Notes: generated by a model not told the origin, from the letters alone. A stretch of 64,000 nucleotides of DNA from Siphonodentalium dalli (GCA_032622095.1 CP136066.1:173165164-173229163); one strand, 5' to 3'. Shown: positions 41,994 to 62,840, counted from the first letter of the stretch. Program-made: numbers and translations.

Positions 41994-44985
41994 CTGAAAT
42001 TAAAACATGCTCCTTGATAAATGCAAGATTACTGTTAACCCTTTCAGTGCCAAGTCCGATTTTTGTATCAACCCATATTTTCTTGATCATTTTTCAAATT
42101 TATTGATTATAATAATGTGATACATTGATGGAAAGAGCTTTTAGAGCTCTTTCCATCAATGTATCACATTATTATAATCAATAAATTTGAAAAATGATCA
42201 AGGAAATATGGGTTGATACAAAAATCAGACTTGGCACTGAAAGGGTTAAGTGTCTCAAACATTAACATACAGTAATGCTCTAAATAACCGACTCCTTAAC
42301 CACAGCGGAATTATGGGTAATTATTCAGAATTTAGCTGAGAGCTTTCCGATGAATGGCAACAAGTCATATTTCCAACTAAATCCTGAAAAATTACCCATA
42401 ATTCCGCTGTGGTTAAGGAGTCAATTATTTAGAGCATTACTGTACTTCATAGTAGTTCTGTTACGATAAGTAGATACTTTTTGGTGTTTACCAAAATAAC
42501 ATGAGATGACAGTGATATAATGCATCAATATAGGTCTATAATTATGTACTCATTCTAATATCCTCATTAGAAATTTCTTCAAATGTTCTGGCCATGTCAA
42601 AAGGTATGGGATAGCATCACTAAATTTTACCCTCTGGCCTCTGGGGACATTATTCTGCAAATGACAGACACACTATTTGCAAACTTGCAGGGAATTGTTA
42701 TGAATTTTTGGTGTTTACCAAAATAACATGAGTTATGTTAAAGAAATGAGGGAGGACCTTGGGTGATATTCACTCAAAAAGGAAGGGCGGTATATAATAG
42801 CGGTCATTTTTATAAAGAAGCTGTACCCGAGTGGTTATATGCATGATCTATCAGCATGTAGCCTATTTGCACTGCCATTTTTTCTCTTGTGGTAAGATGT
42901 TTGCTTGAGTTCGTAAATTTGATTCCCGAGTAAGGCAGCATATGCACTTCCTTCAGTCATTGACATTGGCTCCAAAAACTGTGATTAAATCAGTAAATCT
43001 GGTTGTGGCAATATCATACCGCTTCTTTTCCCGGTCCAATTGATTTTGGGCTAAAGTTTCTTAGAATGTACCGCTATCATTTGCCATAATTTCTATTATT
43101 GTTGCAGAAATTTTCCTCCATGTGGTGTGTATGTTTAGACCTGACCATTATTCATAAATGTGATCTTAATGAAACAGGCATAATTAAGGGTAATGTCTTA
43201 CTTTTGTAGATTTTGCAGAGTTATTATCTTTGGCTTCTGGGGGAGGGGGTGGTGTAAAAAATATTTTATTCGAGTAGAGGAACCCACCCATCAAAGCTCA
43301 GAGTGATCTGATATAATTTTTTTTTAAATTTGTTATTTCCTCGAGATGTGTAATTTTTGGCGGCCTGACAAATATTCTTCAAGCCCACGGTCTCGGACCA
43401 AATTGAGGATGAAGATGGATAACTATAAAATCAAGTCTTTGGGTGTTATATATTTGACAATCTGGCCAGAATTCGTTGAACATCATGTTGATAAATAACA
43501 CGTTTTGGGCAATTTTATACTATAGTTGATGGTTAGCATTAGTTTCTGGCAATTAATTGATTCTGTTAATTGAAGCGGCTGTTCATAAGTTTTAGTTACA
43601 CAAAAATAAATTATTCGGACCTTTGAGACCGGCTATTTGTAATATTTTCATATCAGTCGCTGCAAAGTTTAAAATCAATGCATTTGTGATTTTATAAGAT
43701 TGCTGGTGTTTTTCGTTGAGCTCGACAAATGATTGGCATTTCATGGGGATGGCTATTCAAATATTCCACACCATTTGTCTGCCTTAACCTGCTATTTTCA
43801 ATGTTTTTCATCAAACAAATCTCACCAGATCTGGCAAATGTGAGAATAGAGCTACAATAGCTGTATTCAGTTAACCTAGCTTGAATTCAGCTATATATGA
43901 GGCCCCCTATACTCTCAAACGGGCTGTTTTTCAATAATTAACTGGAAATGCTAATTTGCACATCAAAAACTAGGTTATGCCATTCTCCAATCACTTTCAA
44001 ACAAATCAAAACCGTCACTTGTTTTGTAACAAAGTGTTGCGTTTTGTCGACATGGTGATGTCGATTATTTGTTAAATCTCACTACGGAGATCGATGTTGG
44101 TCATAACTGTTTAATAACTCTCTTATGCATTGCCAAATACCTTGAAAACTATATTTACAATATTCAATGCCGAAGATGCAATATATCTTTATCAATTCCG
44201 GAAATAGTAATCTGGTGCTGCTCAAACGCAATTTGATTGGTGCTCTAAAATTATTAAATAGTTGAAAATGGGGACATCTCGACAAGTCCAAGATTATAAC
44301 CGAGCGAGCACAAATCACCACTTTAAATTAGCTTACCGCACACAATATAAAATACCGAAATACTGTTACGAATAGTTATCGGTATCGCTGAGATCACAAC
44401 CCTTTCCATATTAGCAGCGGGAAGAAATACAAGCGATTTAGTCCACATTTTCACAGAAAATAGTCCCCAGGATATTTACGTTCACCTGCCGTCATAGTAA
44501 GCTTTCACACAAAATCTAAATCGCTGTCATTAAATTGCAAATTGCAACACTTTGTGACAAAACAAGTGACATTTTTGATTTAGTTGAAAGTGACTGGATA
44601 ATATGGTGACCTAAATTTGATGCGCAAATTAGCACACCTAAATTTGATGCGCAAATTACCACTTTTAGTTTATTATAAAAAAACAGCTGGTTCAAGAGTG
44701 GAATATATAGCTGAATTCAGCTACTACAGCTAGGTTATCTGAATACAGCTATTGCAGCTGTATTCTCACATTTGCCAGACCTGATCACTCACTCATTGAC
44801 TAGTGACTAAGTGACTTACTGGATGTCATTGTATCCCAGTTTTCCACATTCTTTTTGTTCGGTTTGTCTATGAAATATTTGTATGCCACATACGCGGCTA
44901 TATTAACACAGAAAAACGGGTACATGAATCTGAGACCCGCTCTATAAATAGTCGACTTTTCATCAGCGAAACGATAGCGTTTCAT
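41881..44985 (-). CDS. Unrecognised 92-residue single-pass membrane protein, two exons
   Basis: Exon 1 is 44820-44985 and exon 2 is 41881-41993. The donor TCCA/GTAAGT is close to consensus, the acceptor is TTTTAATTTCAG, and the phases agree (one base plus two). The start has an A at -3 (CACAAGATGA). The protein begins MKRYRFADEKSTIYRAGLRF. A hydrophobic segment from about residue 20 to 39 (YPFFCVNIAAYVAYKYF) is a probable transmembrane helix, followed by a Lys/Asn-rich stretch. Exon 2 encodes a charged tail with HIRGSDPSNVRRIKVKRF and an acidic Ser-rich end. A short basic N-terminus before one helix is typical of small mitochondrial inner-membrane or ER proteins, but I cannot assign a family. 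The intron holds a 960-bp inverted-repeat MITE and others. Confidence 0.65.
42035..42250. mobile_element. TTAA-type palindromic MITE, 'GTGCCAAGTCCGAT' subfamily
   Basis: TTAACCCTTTCAGTGCCAAG to AAGGGTTAA, arms of about 100 bp, nearly identical to 12705-12919. Confidence 0.9.
42269..42444. mobile_element. Palindromic TA-CAGT MITE, left arm shortened
   Basis: TACAGTAATGCTCTAAATAA to AGAGCATTACTGTA. The left arm loses about 40 bp around TCAGAATTTAGCTGAGAGC. Compensating changes (GCGGAATTATG / CATAATTCCGC) are symmetric. Confidence 0.88.
42605..42690. repeat. GAGGTCCCC family fragment (right arm and terminus)
   Basis: GATAGCATCACTAAATTTTA, CTCTGGGGACATTATTCTGC and ACACACTATTTGCAAACTTG. Confidence 0.75.
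43188..43470. repeat. Dispersed repeat related to 14279-14717
   Basis: Shares TATTATCTTTGGCTTCTGGG, AAAAATATTTTATTCGAGTA and GAGGAACCCACCCATCAAAG. A third piece is at about 40671-40800. Confidence 0.6.
43825..44783. mobile_element. Long inverted-repeat MITE, about 960 bp
   Basis: CCAGATCTGGCAAATGTGAG pairs with CTCACATTTGCCAGACCTG. The arms continue through AGCTGTATTCAG, TGAATTCAGCTATATA and the AACAAAGTGTTGCGTTTTG / CAACACTTTGTGACAAAAC pair, each arm about 220-260 bp, with a central unpaired region (about 44060-44525). A CTAAATTTGATGCGCAAATT segment is duplicated in the right arm. No transposase ORF. Confidence 0.8.
44820..44985 (-). CDS. Small membrane protein, exon 1
   Basis: Encodes residues 1-55 including the membrane helix and ends one base into codon 56. 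The donor lies 37 bp from the MITE at 43825-44783. Confidence 0.65.
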
Positions 44986-45261
44986 CTTGTGTTAATAGAA
45001 TAGCTTTCCTAATTTCGATGCATCCTGTTGAAATCGAAACTGTAAAATTTCGTACTTGGGTTATTCATACCACTTTTAAGTTAAATAATTAACTTAATTT
45101 TGAAGTAGAGAGTATTATTACTTGCAGTTACAGTACCTGGGGGAACAAATCCCTTGAGAGTCTTATTCAACAGATAGTGAACAACGGATTTCAACAACAA
45201 CAACAATAAATAATTCACGAAAGTGACTTCCATTCCTTATTAGGTACTTATTCAAAATTTG

Positions 45262-45715
45262 TTATATTAAGTCAAACAAAGGGTGCTGTAGGGTGGCATC
45301 CAAGGTAGCCTACTCTTTCCACACATCCCAATCACCCCACCCCCAACCCAAAATGGCCAAGAGTCAAATACGGCAGCCATGCCATTTCTGGGCCCCTTGA
45401 CCAATTTATGTCAAATAAAGGGTGTTGTAGGGTGGTCCCCAAGCCAATCTAAATATTCACCCCACACCGATCCAAAATGGCCACCGTTCAGAAGTGTTCA
45501 AATAGGTCACCCATGCTATTTCTCGACCGCTTCACCGATTTAGGTCAAACAAAGGGTGTTGTAGGGTGGCCCCCAATTAAGCCAATCTAAGTATTCACCC
45601 CACCCGATCCAAAATAGCGACCGTCCAGAAGGGTTCAAATAGGGCACCCATGCCATTTCTCGGCCCCTTGACAATGGTGTTGTAGGGTGGCCCCAAGGTA
45701 CTCCTTCCACACACC
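45262..45715 (+). repeat. Tandem array, about 135-bp unit, 3.5 copies
   Basis: GTCAAACAAAGGGTGTTGTA + GGGTGGC begins units near 45272, 45411 and 45543, with a partial one at 45676. Each includes CCAAAATGGCCA and CATGCCATTTCTCGGCC. Confidence 0.85.
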
Positions 45716-45729
45716 CACGCCATCCAAAA

Positions 45730-45907
45730 TGGGAGCCTTGCATATATAAGAGAATGCACTGGCCTAACAATATTTACATTGACCTTGTAAGTCAGTGCAT
45801 TCTGTTATATATGCGAGGCTTCCTATTTCCGATTTGTATATATAAGAAAACACTGGCACAGGATCTTTAATGCAGCACCAGCGCAGCTCCAATCATGAAA
45901 GGGTTAA
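45730..45907. mobile_element. CCCTTTC hairpin MITE, left half missing
   Basis: Starts in the first hairpin (GGGAGCCTTGCATATATAAG), has the second hairpin, and ends ATCATGAAAGGGTTAA. Confidence 0.8.
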
Positions 45908-46130
45908 TTGCGCTACAGTACAATGCCTCCCATACACACCAAAAATGCTGGGACAATGACTTCTTCAGCCATATTATATAATGAATATAATATAATCTTA
46001 TCCTATCTCAGTCAATAGTGTCAGGAATGTGGTTAGTGTCTCTGTTGAGGAGGGGTGTCTACTTTAATATAAGTTCTAACTGCACACCCTCCTTGAAGAC
46101 AAAAATGCCCAACTTTGGTGAAGGGGATGA

Positions 46131-46775
46131 GAAATTGCATCACGGTGTGTGGACGGAAGTGAACGCTGATTTGCGGTAAACAGCCATAAACAAAAGTCGC
46201 TCACCTGACTGACTACGGTAAATTTTCGTCTTTTCCTCCAATTGTGTAAAAATCCCAGCCCGGGTGCCAATCTGCCTCGATGAGGGGTATGGTCCGCTAC
46301 ATTTTCGAACTAATTTCGTTTCAGTGTCGTGTTAGTTCTTCATAAATCAAGGTTAAACCTCCTATTTCCGTGCTAAAAACACGTCACATTTGCAATCAAA
46401 AGCACATTTTTCAAACTATACGATGTCGTATTTAATAACAAAGACATGTTTCGGATGCCTTAATGTTCCATTGACAGCCACGCTTAGCGGTTGGCCCCTG
46501 TTTCCTGTGTTTTCTTGATACACGAGACCGATTTCAAAGCATGGTGCTCCAACAGAATTGAACGTCCAGTAAAATCTGGCAAACAAGCATTGAACGCCCG
46601 GTATTTTTTATTCTTATTTGAGGCAGATTGGCACCCGGGCTGAGAAAATTTGAGGAAAAGACGAAAATATACTTACAGTAGTCAGTCTGAGGTGAGCGAC
46701 TTTTGTTTATGGCTGTTTACCGCAAATCAGCATTCACATCCGTCCACACAGTGGGCATATGTGCGCAATTTCAGC
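46131..46775. mobile_element. Inverted-repeat element, about 150-bp arms
   Basis: GAAATTGCAT...GTGTGTGGACGGAAGTGA...CAGCCCGGGTGCCAATCTGC pairs with GCAGATTGGCACCCGGGCTG...TCACATCCGTCCACAC...GCGCAATTTC. The roughly 340-bp middle is unpaired and has no ORF. Confidence 0.8.
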
Positions 46776-47102
46776 ACTTCTGGATGGTGGAAATTTCTTT
46801 AAAAAGTGACATTTGCAGTAAATAGTTTTGTGTTGCCAGTCTCTAGATACACTGAAATTTGCCAACCAAATTGAAAAAAGTACAAAAGAGAGCTCTGTGA
46901 TGAATAATGAGTGATTTCTCTTGCTTTTCCAGTGTTTCCACCAAGGCACAAAACTTGAACATCGAATCACTTGACCATAGAAGGAATATTGCAAAATGAT
47001 TTATGTTTCATAAAATAATTCATGACAAGGTAGCCACAAATATTCCTTTAATATTATCTGAAAAAGCCACTCAGAAAAACAATAGAGTTTTATCATTCTG
47101 TC

Positions 47103-47350
47103 CAAGCCTTGAAATAGTGTGTATCATTTGCAGAATGAGGTCCCCAGAGGGTGAATTTAGTGATGCTACCCCGCATAGCGGGCTAGAATCACCAAATTCA
47201 CCCTCTGGGACCTCATTCTTACACCTCAGCAGAATGAGGTTCCCAGAGGGTGAATTTGGTGATGCTAGCCTGCTATGCGGGGTGGCGTCACTAAATTCAC
47301 CCTCTGGGAACCTCATTCTGCAAATGACAGACACACTATTTCAAGGCTTG
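47103..47350. mobile_element. GAGGTCCCC MITE, compact double hairpin
   Basis: CAAGCCTTGAAATAGTGTG and its complement at the ends; two hairpins with a TTACACCTCAGC spacer. Same compact form as 17652-17920. Both strands read as an open frame across the hairpins because of the symmetry. Confidence 0.9.
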
Positions 47351-47475
47351 ATTCTGTCGCAATAAAACTACTTGAATATCCAACTCAACGGACTGAACAG
47401 AGTCAATTTTATCTCCTAAAAATCAACACAACATGAGTTGTGAGGAGAGGACTTTAAAAAGGCCTTTTTCCTATT

Positions 47476-48490
47476 CAGGGTTCCTGCAAGCAAGGACTGA
47501 TCAAATTTAAGGCTATTCAAGGCCGTTTCGCGACATTTTTCAGCTATTTTCAAGGCCCTTTGATACCCAAATTCAAAGATTTTCAAGGCCTTAAAATAAA
47601 TTAATCAGTATTCTATCACACATTGCCATGTTAGTAATTATTAACATTACTCAGGTTGGGTACTATAATACCTGGTACTTTTCCCAGATTATTATACTCA
47701 CACAATTCAATGCAGATAAGCTAGGAATATTTTTTTTTAACATCAACATCAACATTTGTAACAGGATTCAATATAAGATAGGAAATTTCCTACTCCGCTG
47801 CCAAAATTATGGTCAGTCATCACATGAAATATGAATGAGGGGAACACTAATTGGGGCCACAGCTGTGGTCGAATCATTTTTAGGTCCGACTACGAATGGA
47901 AATGGTAGCGTCTTTTTTTTGTCCTTCAAAACTTTAAGATGTTTGTCAGATTTCACATGGGAATCCAACGCGGCTTTTCCCATGTTCGCCACGCTAAATG
48001 TTTTCAGGCAAAGTTTGCATTTTGCAGAATACCTGTCGCCCAGAACGATCATTAACCAGTCTTTGTAACTTTCGGAAGTTAACCAACAATCTTGGAATGT
48101 GCATTTCCCCATTTTTTATTGGTAATTATCGAAAACAATCATCGAAAAACAGTACACACACGACAACATTTTAGCAGACAGTCACATGCGATAATACGTC
48201 GCGCTTTGCGATTGGCCAACGTCACTGCAACTATCCAATGAGAATGCTCGATACATCGCTGCTCTATTATAATATAACTGCGCTATTTATATCTCGCTCC
48301 AATGCAGTCATTTACCGTAAACCCGGAAATGTAAGAGGTGATTCATTACGGATCATCGGCGTGTTGTTGTATCGCGAATATTCAATGCTTTTCAAGGCCC
48401 ATTGCCCATATTCCAGGATTTCAAGGCCATGAACCACACCTTGTCAAATTCAAGGCCGTTCCTTGAATCCAAGGCCCCGCGGGAACCCTG
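47476..48490. mobile_element. hAT-like element carrying a BED-finger ORF
   Basis: Ends CAGGGTTCCTGC and GCGGGAACCCTG are inverted. CTATT directly flanks both sides (47471-47475, 48491-48495), suggesting a 5-bp target duplication. Subterminal TTCAAGGCC motifs recur on both sides (for example ATTTTCAAGGCCTTAAAATA, GATTTCAAGGCCATGAACC). Confidence 0.7.
47813..48112 (-). CDS. BED-type zinc-finger protein, transposon-derived, 99 aa
   Basis: Opens at MGKCTFQDCW and runs 99 codons. After an initial W-L...YKDWL segment it has C-x2-C (CKLC), then a DSHVKSDKH helix supplying H-x4-H. With the GKAAL spacing, this is the pattern of BED/TTF-like DNA-binding fingers found at the N-terminus of hAT-family transposases. 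The rest is a Lys-rich linker and a short Ser/Thr/Pro/Val tail; there is no RNase H-like catalytic domain and no hAT dimerisation region within the element. It lies between inverted ends, so it is probably a transposon gene fragment rather than a host gene. Loss of the catalytic part or a spliced exon elsewhere are both possible. Confidence 0.6.
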   Translation of the reverse strand: MGKCTFQDCWLTSESYKDWLMIVLGDRYSAKCKLCLKTFSVANMGKAALDSHVKSDKHLKVLKDKKKTLPFPFVVGPKNDSTTAVAPISVPLIHISCDD

Positions 48491-49052
48491 CTATTGTCCA
48501 ATCTTCTTTCTCATCTCTCTGTGTCTGTATGTGTATTGTGTATGTTATACGTTTGATTTTTTGAAAATAAATATTTTTTACACCAACAGGAGTCCATTAC
48601 AAACTGCTTATACCATCACCAATCTAACAGCTGCAAAACAAATGGCCATTTGAAACAATTGCAACGCCAATCGTGGCATACGCCCCCCGGATGCTCAGTT
48701 TTGAGAGTGGGTACTATAATTATCTGTGGGAACAGGTGTGAATGGAAATGTTTTTTATTTTCTAAATCCAAGAAAGTCCAGCACACTGAGGAAATCAATG
48801 GATAAAACCCATTGTATCCTTTCCCCCACATTGACCTATCACTATTCCTAAGATATTCCAGTCCAACTATTTGTACTTGAGTAACAATGCTTAATGTGAA
48901 GCAAAGATGGAGAATCTTGAGATTTCCAACAAGGGAAATAACTCAGACCAAAGGATATGGACAAAACCTGTTGGTATACTTCCATCAATCCTGGTCTATT
49001 AACAATCCAAATAACATTCAAGTCTGACCATTGCTACTGGAGTGAAAATTAA

Positions 49053-49213
49053 ATAAGGATTAACTGTCATGTGGACTGTTTTTATGGCGATGTAACCGTG
49101 AGGTAAGTGGACATAACTTGTGTAAAACCCGAAGGGTTTTACATACAAGTTATGACCACTTACCTCACGGTTACATCTCCATAAAAATAGTCCACATGAC
49201 AGTTAATCCTTAT
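49053..49213. repeat. Near-perfect 161-bp palindrome
   Basis: ATAAGGATTAACTGTCATGT ... GTGAGGTAAGTGG pairs with CCACTTACCTCACGG ... ACATGACAGTTAATCCTTAT. The arms are about 75 bp with few mismatches and meet at GTAAAACCCGAAGGGTTTTAC. Confidence 0.92.
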
Positions 49214-49755
49214 TATGCCCCCGATCTCCGATGGAGATTTGGGGGTATATAGTGGAGCCCTCCGTCCGTCCTTCCGTCCGTCCTTCCGAACGTTTCAACT
49301 CATAACTTTGGTTTCGCTAACTCAATTCAGTTGATCTATGGTATGCTAATAGACCAGCCGGGGGGACAAGATTTCCCCATAACTGCGGTTTCATCCGCCC
49401 ATTTTTTCCAGAGTTACGCCCCTTTTTGGACTTAGAAAATTGTCCGTACGAACGTTTCAACTCATAACTTTGGTTTCGCTAATTCAATTCAGTTGATATG
49501 TGGTATGCCAATAGACCAGCCGGGGGGACAAGATTTCCCCATAGCCGTGGTTTCGTCCGCCCATTTTTTCCAGAGTTACGCCCCTTTTTGGACTTAGAAA
49601 ATTCAGGTTTTCTGCTACTTTTTTTGGTTTCCAGATGATAACTTGATTTTGGATTGTTTACTCATGAATAACATAACTTTACAAAGTGCCATTTAATAAG
49701 CATTTGCACAAAAATAAGAAAAATCCTCTCTGATTGTACAGTCGGGGGCGTTACC
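49214..49755 (+). repeat. Two-copy tandem repeat (about 162 bp) with (TCCG)n-rich head
   Basis: CCGTCCGTCCTTCCGTCCGT, then two copies of AACGTTTCAACTCATAACTT ... CGCCCCTTTTTGGACTTAGA (49287-49448 and 49449-49610). Similar '-CATAACTC-' wording to the 30.5-31.4 kb array. Confidence 0.8.
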
Positions 49756-50569
49756 TCCGCCCAGCGGTGCACTTGTATTTATATACATTTAGCGAAAAAG
49801 CCACTTTTGTAAATGTATTTAATCGAAAAGTGTATCGTGACAAAAACAGCCCAAAATACCCAATAGCACCCTTGGCAAAAGTTAATAGGAACAATTTCTC
49901 TTCATATTGAAACCCGATGATGTATTAAGTCAATGCTGCGCGAGTCCAATTGCGCCCAAACGTTCGTCTTTCCAAACCCCAATGACGTATCGATGGTGTT
50001 ATGAGCTTGGTGTTATGAGCCGTTGCGCATTCACCGAGAAATAACTGCAACTAGCCACTTGGGCGCCGACCAATCAGAATGCTGGATTTAGTGATAACAA
50101 CACTTAGTATGTAAATATATATAATTCTAATTCCCTCAAGGGCCATAATTCTGATAATAATGAAAGGATGAACCCCATAGTAAGTGGATTTCCTTTCCCC
50201 ATAAACTGGGCTATCAACATACCAAAGCACAACCAAATCCAATGTGCGATGCCCGAGTTACAAGCAGAAATGTTTGTAGAGAGACAAAATTCACAAATAT
50301 CAGTCAAACAAGGGCCGTAACTCTGGTAAAAATTAATGGACGAAGCCCGTAGTATATAGGTATCCTTTCTCCCATGCCCAAGGACAACCAAATCCGATAA
50401 TTAACCCAAGTTAAAATGTGATATGTTCATGCAGACGGACAGATGAGCCCTCGATTACATACGCCGAACCACCTCACAAACGGAATGACAGAATACCAGC
50501 AACAATACAGTGCCTGCTTACAGTATAGATATACATTGTGAAATAGCAAGTGTGTAAAATACACAACCT

Positions 50570-50830
50570 TTAACCCTTTCTATACTAAATACTCATTGAC
50601 AAGTAGTTATCCCTCAGGAAATATTCAGATAATAAGTTCAACAAACAATTGTTGAACTTATTATCTGAACATTTCCCACCAATGAATATAAATCATTCTG
50701 CTCTTGTATTATCTGTGTTTCTGTATGTTGTCTGCTTGTATTACCTGAACACCCCTCCAAATGAATAACAGCCTGTTCCAATATATACTTATAACTGAAT
50801 GGGAGAATCCATTTAGTATAGAAAGGGTTA
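50570..50830. mobile_element. TTAA MITE, 'TTTCTATACTAAATGG' subfamily
   Basis: TTAACCCTTTCTATACTAAA to AGTATAGAAAGGGTTA with a central AACAATTGTTGAACTTATTA hairpin. It lies just 3' of PSMA3. Confidence 0.88.
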
Positions 50831-50908
50831 TACATCTCGGAGCACATGTTGCTATGGAATTTGCTTCTCTTCATCAAATATGAATAGACAGTTAGGTGAG
50901 TCATAACA

Positions 50909-50914
50909 TTTATT
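50909..50914 (-). promoter_or_regulatory. PSMA3: Poly(A) signal AATAAA of PSMA3
   Basis: On the minus strand, 74 bp after the TAA at 50988. Confidence 0.65.
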
Positions 50915-50987
50915 TTAATAATGAAACATGACAATCTCCTGCGAGATGAGTAGGTGATGGATGATGAGAATGCACTGAGATAATAAG

Positions 50988-60978
<9,991 letters not shown>

Positions 60979-61034
60979 CTGAAAAACAAACAATCAGAGA
61001 TCTATCAGCAGAGTGATAAGTTAACACTTTGAAA

Positions 61035-61475
61035 CAGGCCTGGAAATCTGAGGAGGGCTATTTGATAACCCTCCTACAGTCCTCGCAAAATTGACTCCAG
61101 GAGGGTTATTTTCAGCCCCCCGAAAGCTGGTAAAATCTCGCCAACATTAAATTCACTTTGTGAAACTAACCTGTTAGGACATATAACAAAAACTTTCTGC
61201 TAATCTCTGACATCTTCTGGTATGTTCTCAGCAACAAAGAACCAGACAGTGTTCAATGCCACTAGAAATATTCACTGCACAGATAACATGAATTCAAGAG
61301 AAGAGGGAAGTCTAGGTGGGCTATTGGCCCTTCTACGGCAACCCAAGAGGGCTATTTTCAGCCCTCCTGCAATTATCAAACTGCCAGGCCTGAGTATTAA
61401 CTCAGGTAAAATATCAAAACTGTAAAAGTTGAGGAGGGCTATAGCCCTCCTGGATTTTCTAGACTACCAGCCCTG
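61035..61475. repeat. GGAGGGCTATTTTCAGCCCTCC repeat, possible hAT-like element
   Basis: CAGGCCTGGAAATCTGAGGA at the left and TCCTGGATTTTCTAG...CAGCCCTG at the right are roughly inverted. Several GGAGGGCTATAGCCCTCC-type mini-palindromes lie within. Flanking ACTTTGAA / ACTTTGTG could be a decayed 8-bp duplication. Confidence 0.45.
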
Positions 61476-61598
61476 ACTTTGTGTCCTGATAGGATTCTCA
61501 TAGTCTATTGTAAATGGATACATTGGAAGGGCTATTCTTAATTGCTAGCATGTCAGCTTTTTTTATGGGAATAAATCATAAAAAAGCTAAATAAATAT

Positions 61599-61753
61599 AA
61601 GAAATGAATGTAGCGGGTGTGTGTGTTATTGGAGGATACGGCTCTCTGGTCGTTTGGACACATTTAGTGAACCACTTCTCGGTTCACACAATATGCCACA
61701 ACAACCACATTACCGTATCCCCTAGTAACACACACACCCACTACATTCATTTC
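61599..61753. repeat. Inverted repeat, about 42-bp arms plus inner palindrome
   Basis: GAAATGAATGTAGCGGGTGT...GGATACGG pairs with CCGTATCC...ACACCCACTACATTCATTTC. The inner GTGAACCACTTCTCGGTTCAC is a second stem. The 98-codon ORF here is a by-product. Confidence 0.85.
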
Positions 61754-62654
61754 GAAAACAAATCGAGGTTACTCCGAATTACGTGGCATATTCTATACGT
61801 AATTAATACGAAAGTTAAGATTATAATTCCCAACCGATTTTTACCAGCTGGTTTACATCGATGGAAACTTGTACTATCAAACATGGTACTGTCAGATTGA
61901 CAACTACTCACATGCTTGTGTTTAGTGTTAAAACGATCAGTCGGCGTCGACTAGAATTTTGACGATAATCGATTAGCAATCTCCTAATTCCTATATTTCC
62001 CAGAAAGATATAGATTTAGTTTCATTGGTAACAATCATTGCTGTATGCAATGTACATCCATATTTATCGTCACCCATATATAAAGCACAGATGATCACAG
62101 TGGACCCCAAATTTGACCACCGGGTCGCAGTTACGATACTATCAAACCATGTGGACGATCTAGATTTTAAGTCGTTACGCAAGGACAGCTACCTGTTATC
62201 TACCGGAACACTTTGGATGTCTCATGGGAACATCCTACCTATCATTGTTCAGCTATGGCGCATCGACTAGAAGTTATAATGTACACATGTTCGCATATTC
62301 AAAGTGCGGCAGCTTTGATTTACGACATTGCAACAGAAATGTTAATATTCTTTTGACGAAGCGGTGACAGATACATGATCAGACCAATTCCAGCATGACC
62401 AAGTATTCACTCCCTCAGACTGGGCACTGGTATATGTTTATAGTGTGATGGATTATACTAATATATTTGTTAGATTTGTAATCAAGTCATTGACTCATTG
62501 TCATATAACCCACAAAGCCCAAAAGTGAACCAACATTTACAAGGCATAGCGGAATAGCTCACTGAACATTACGTAAATGTTACACATGTATCACATAATC
62601 CCGCTTACACATGCGCAGGTGTGATATCACAGGGTGCAAAATAGACTGCGCATG

Positions 62655-62840
62655 AGCCGGAAGTTAGGAAGCTCGCAGCATCCAGCTATTTCGAACGTTA
62701 CTTCAACGCTGAGAGTTGACCCCAATATTATACGAGATAATTGATGTTAGTTGAAGTTAGGAAGCTCGCAGCATCCAGCTATTTCGAACATTACTTCAAT
62801 GCTGAGAGTTCACCCCCAATATTATATTAGATAATTGATG
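62655..62840 (+). repeat. Tandem duplication, about 94-bp unit
   Basis: GAAGTTAGGAAGCTCGCAGC ... ATATTATACGAGATAATTGA repeated once with a few substitutions. Confidence 0.85.

Noticed and set aside
45540..45770. Minus-strand ORF of 76 codons over the 135-bp array
   Set aside because: A translation of tandem repeat units joined to a MITE hairpin.
47071..47365. Repeated ORFs reading RMRSPEGEFSDATPHSG-like peptides, here and in at least ten other places
   Set aside because: They are the two arms of the GAGGTCCCC palindrome, open on both strands by symmetry. They have no conserved start and vary only as the DNA repeat does.
61604..61900. 98-codon plus-strand ORF
   Set aside because: It is generated by the inverted repeat at 61599-61753; the peptide is not protein-like.
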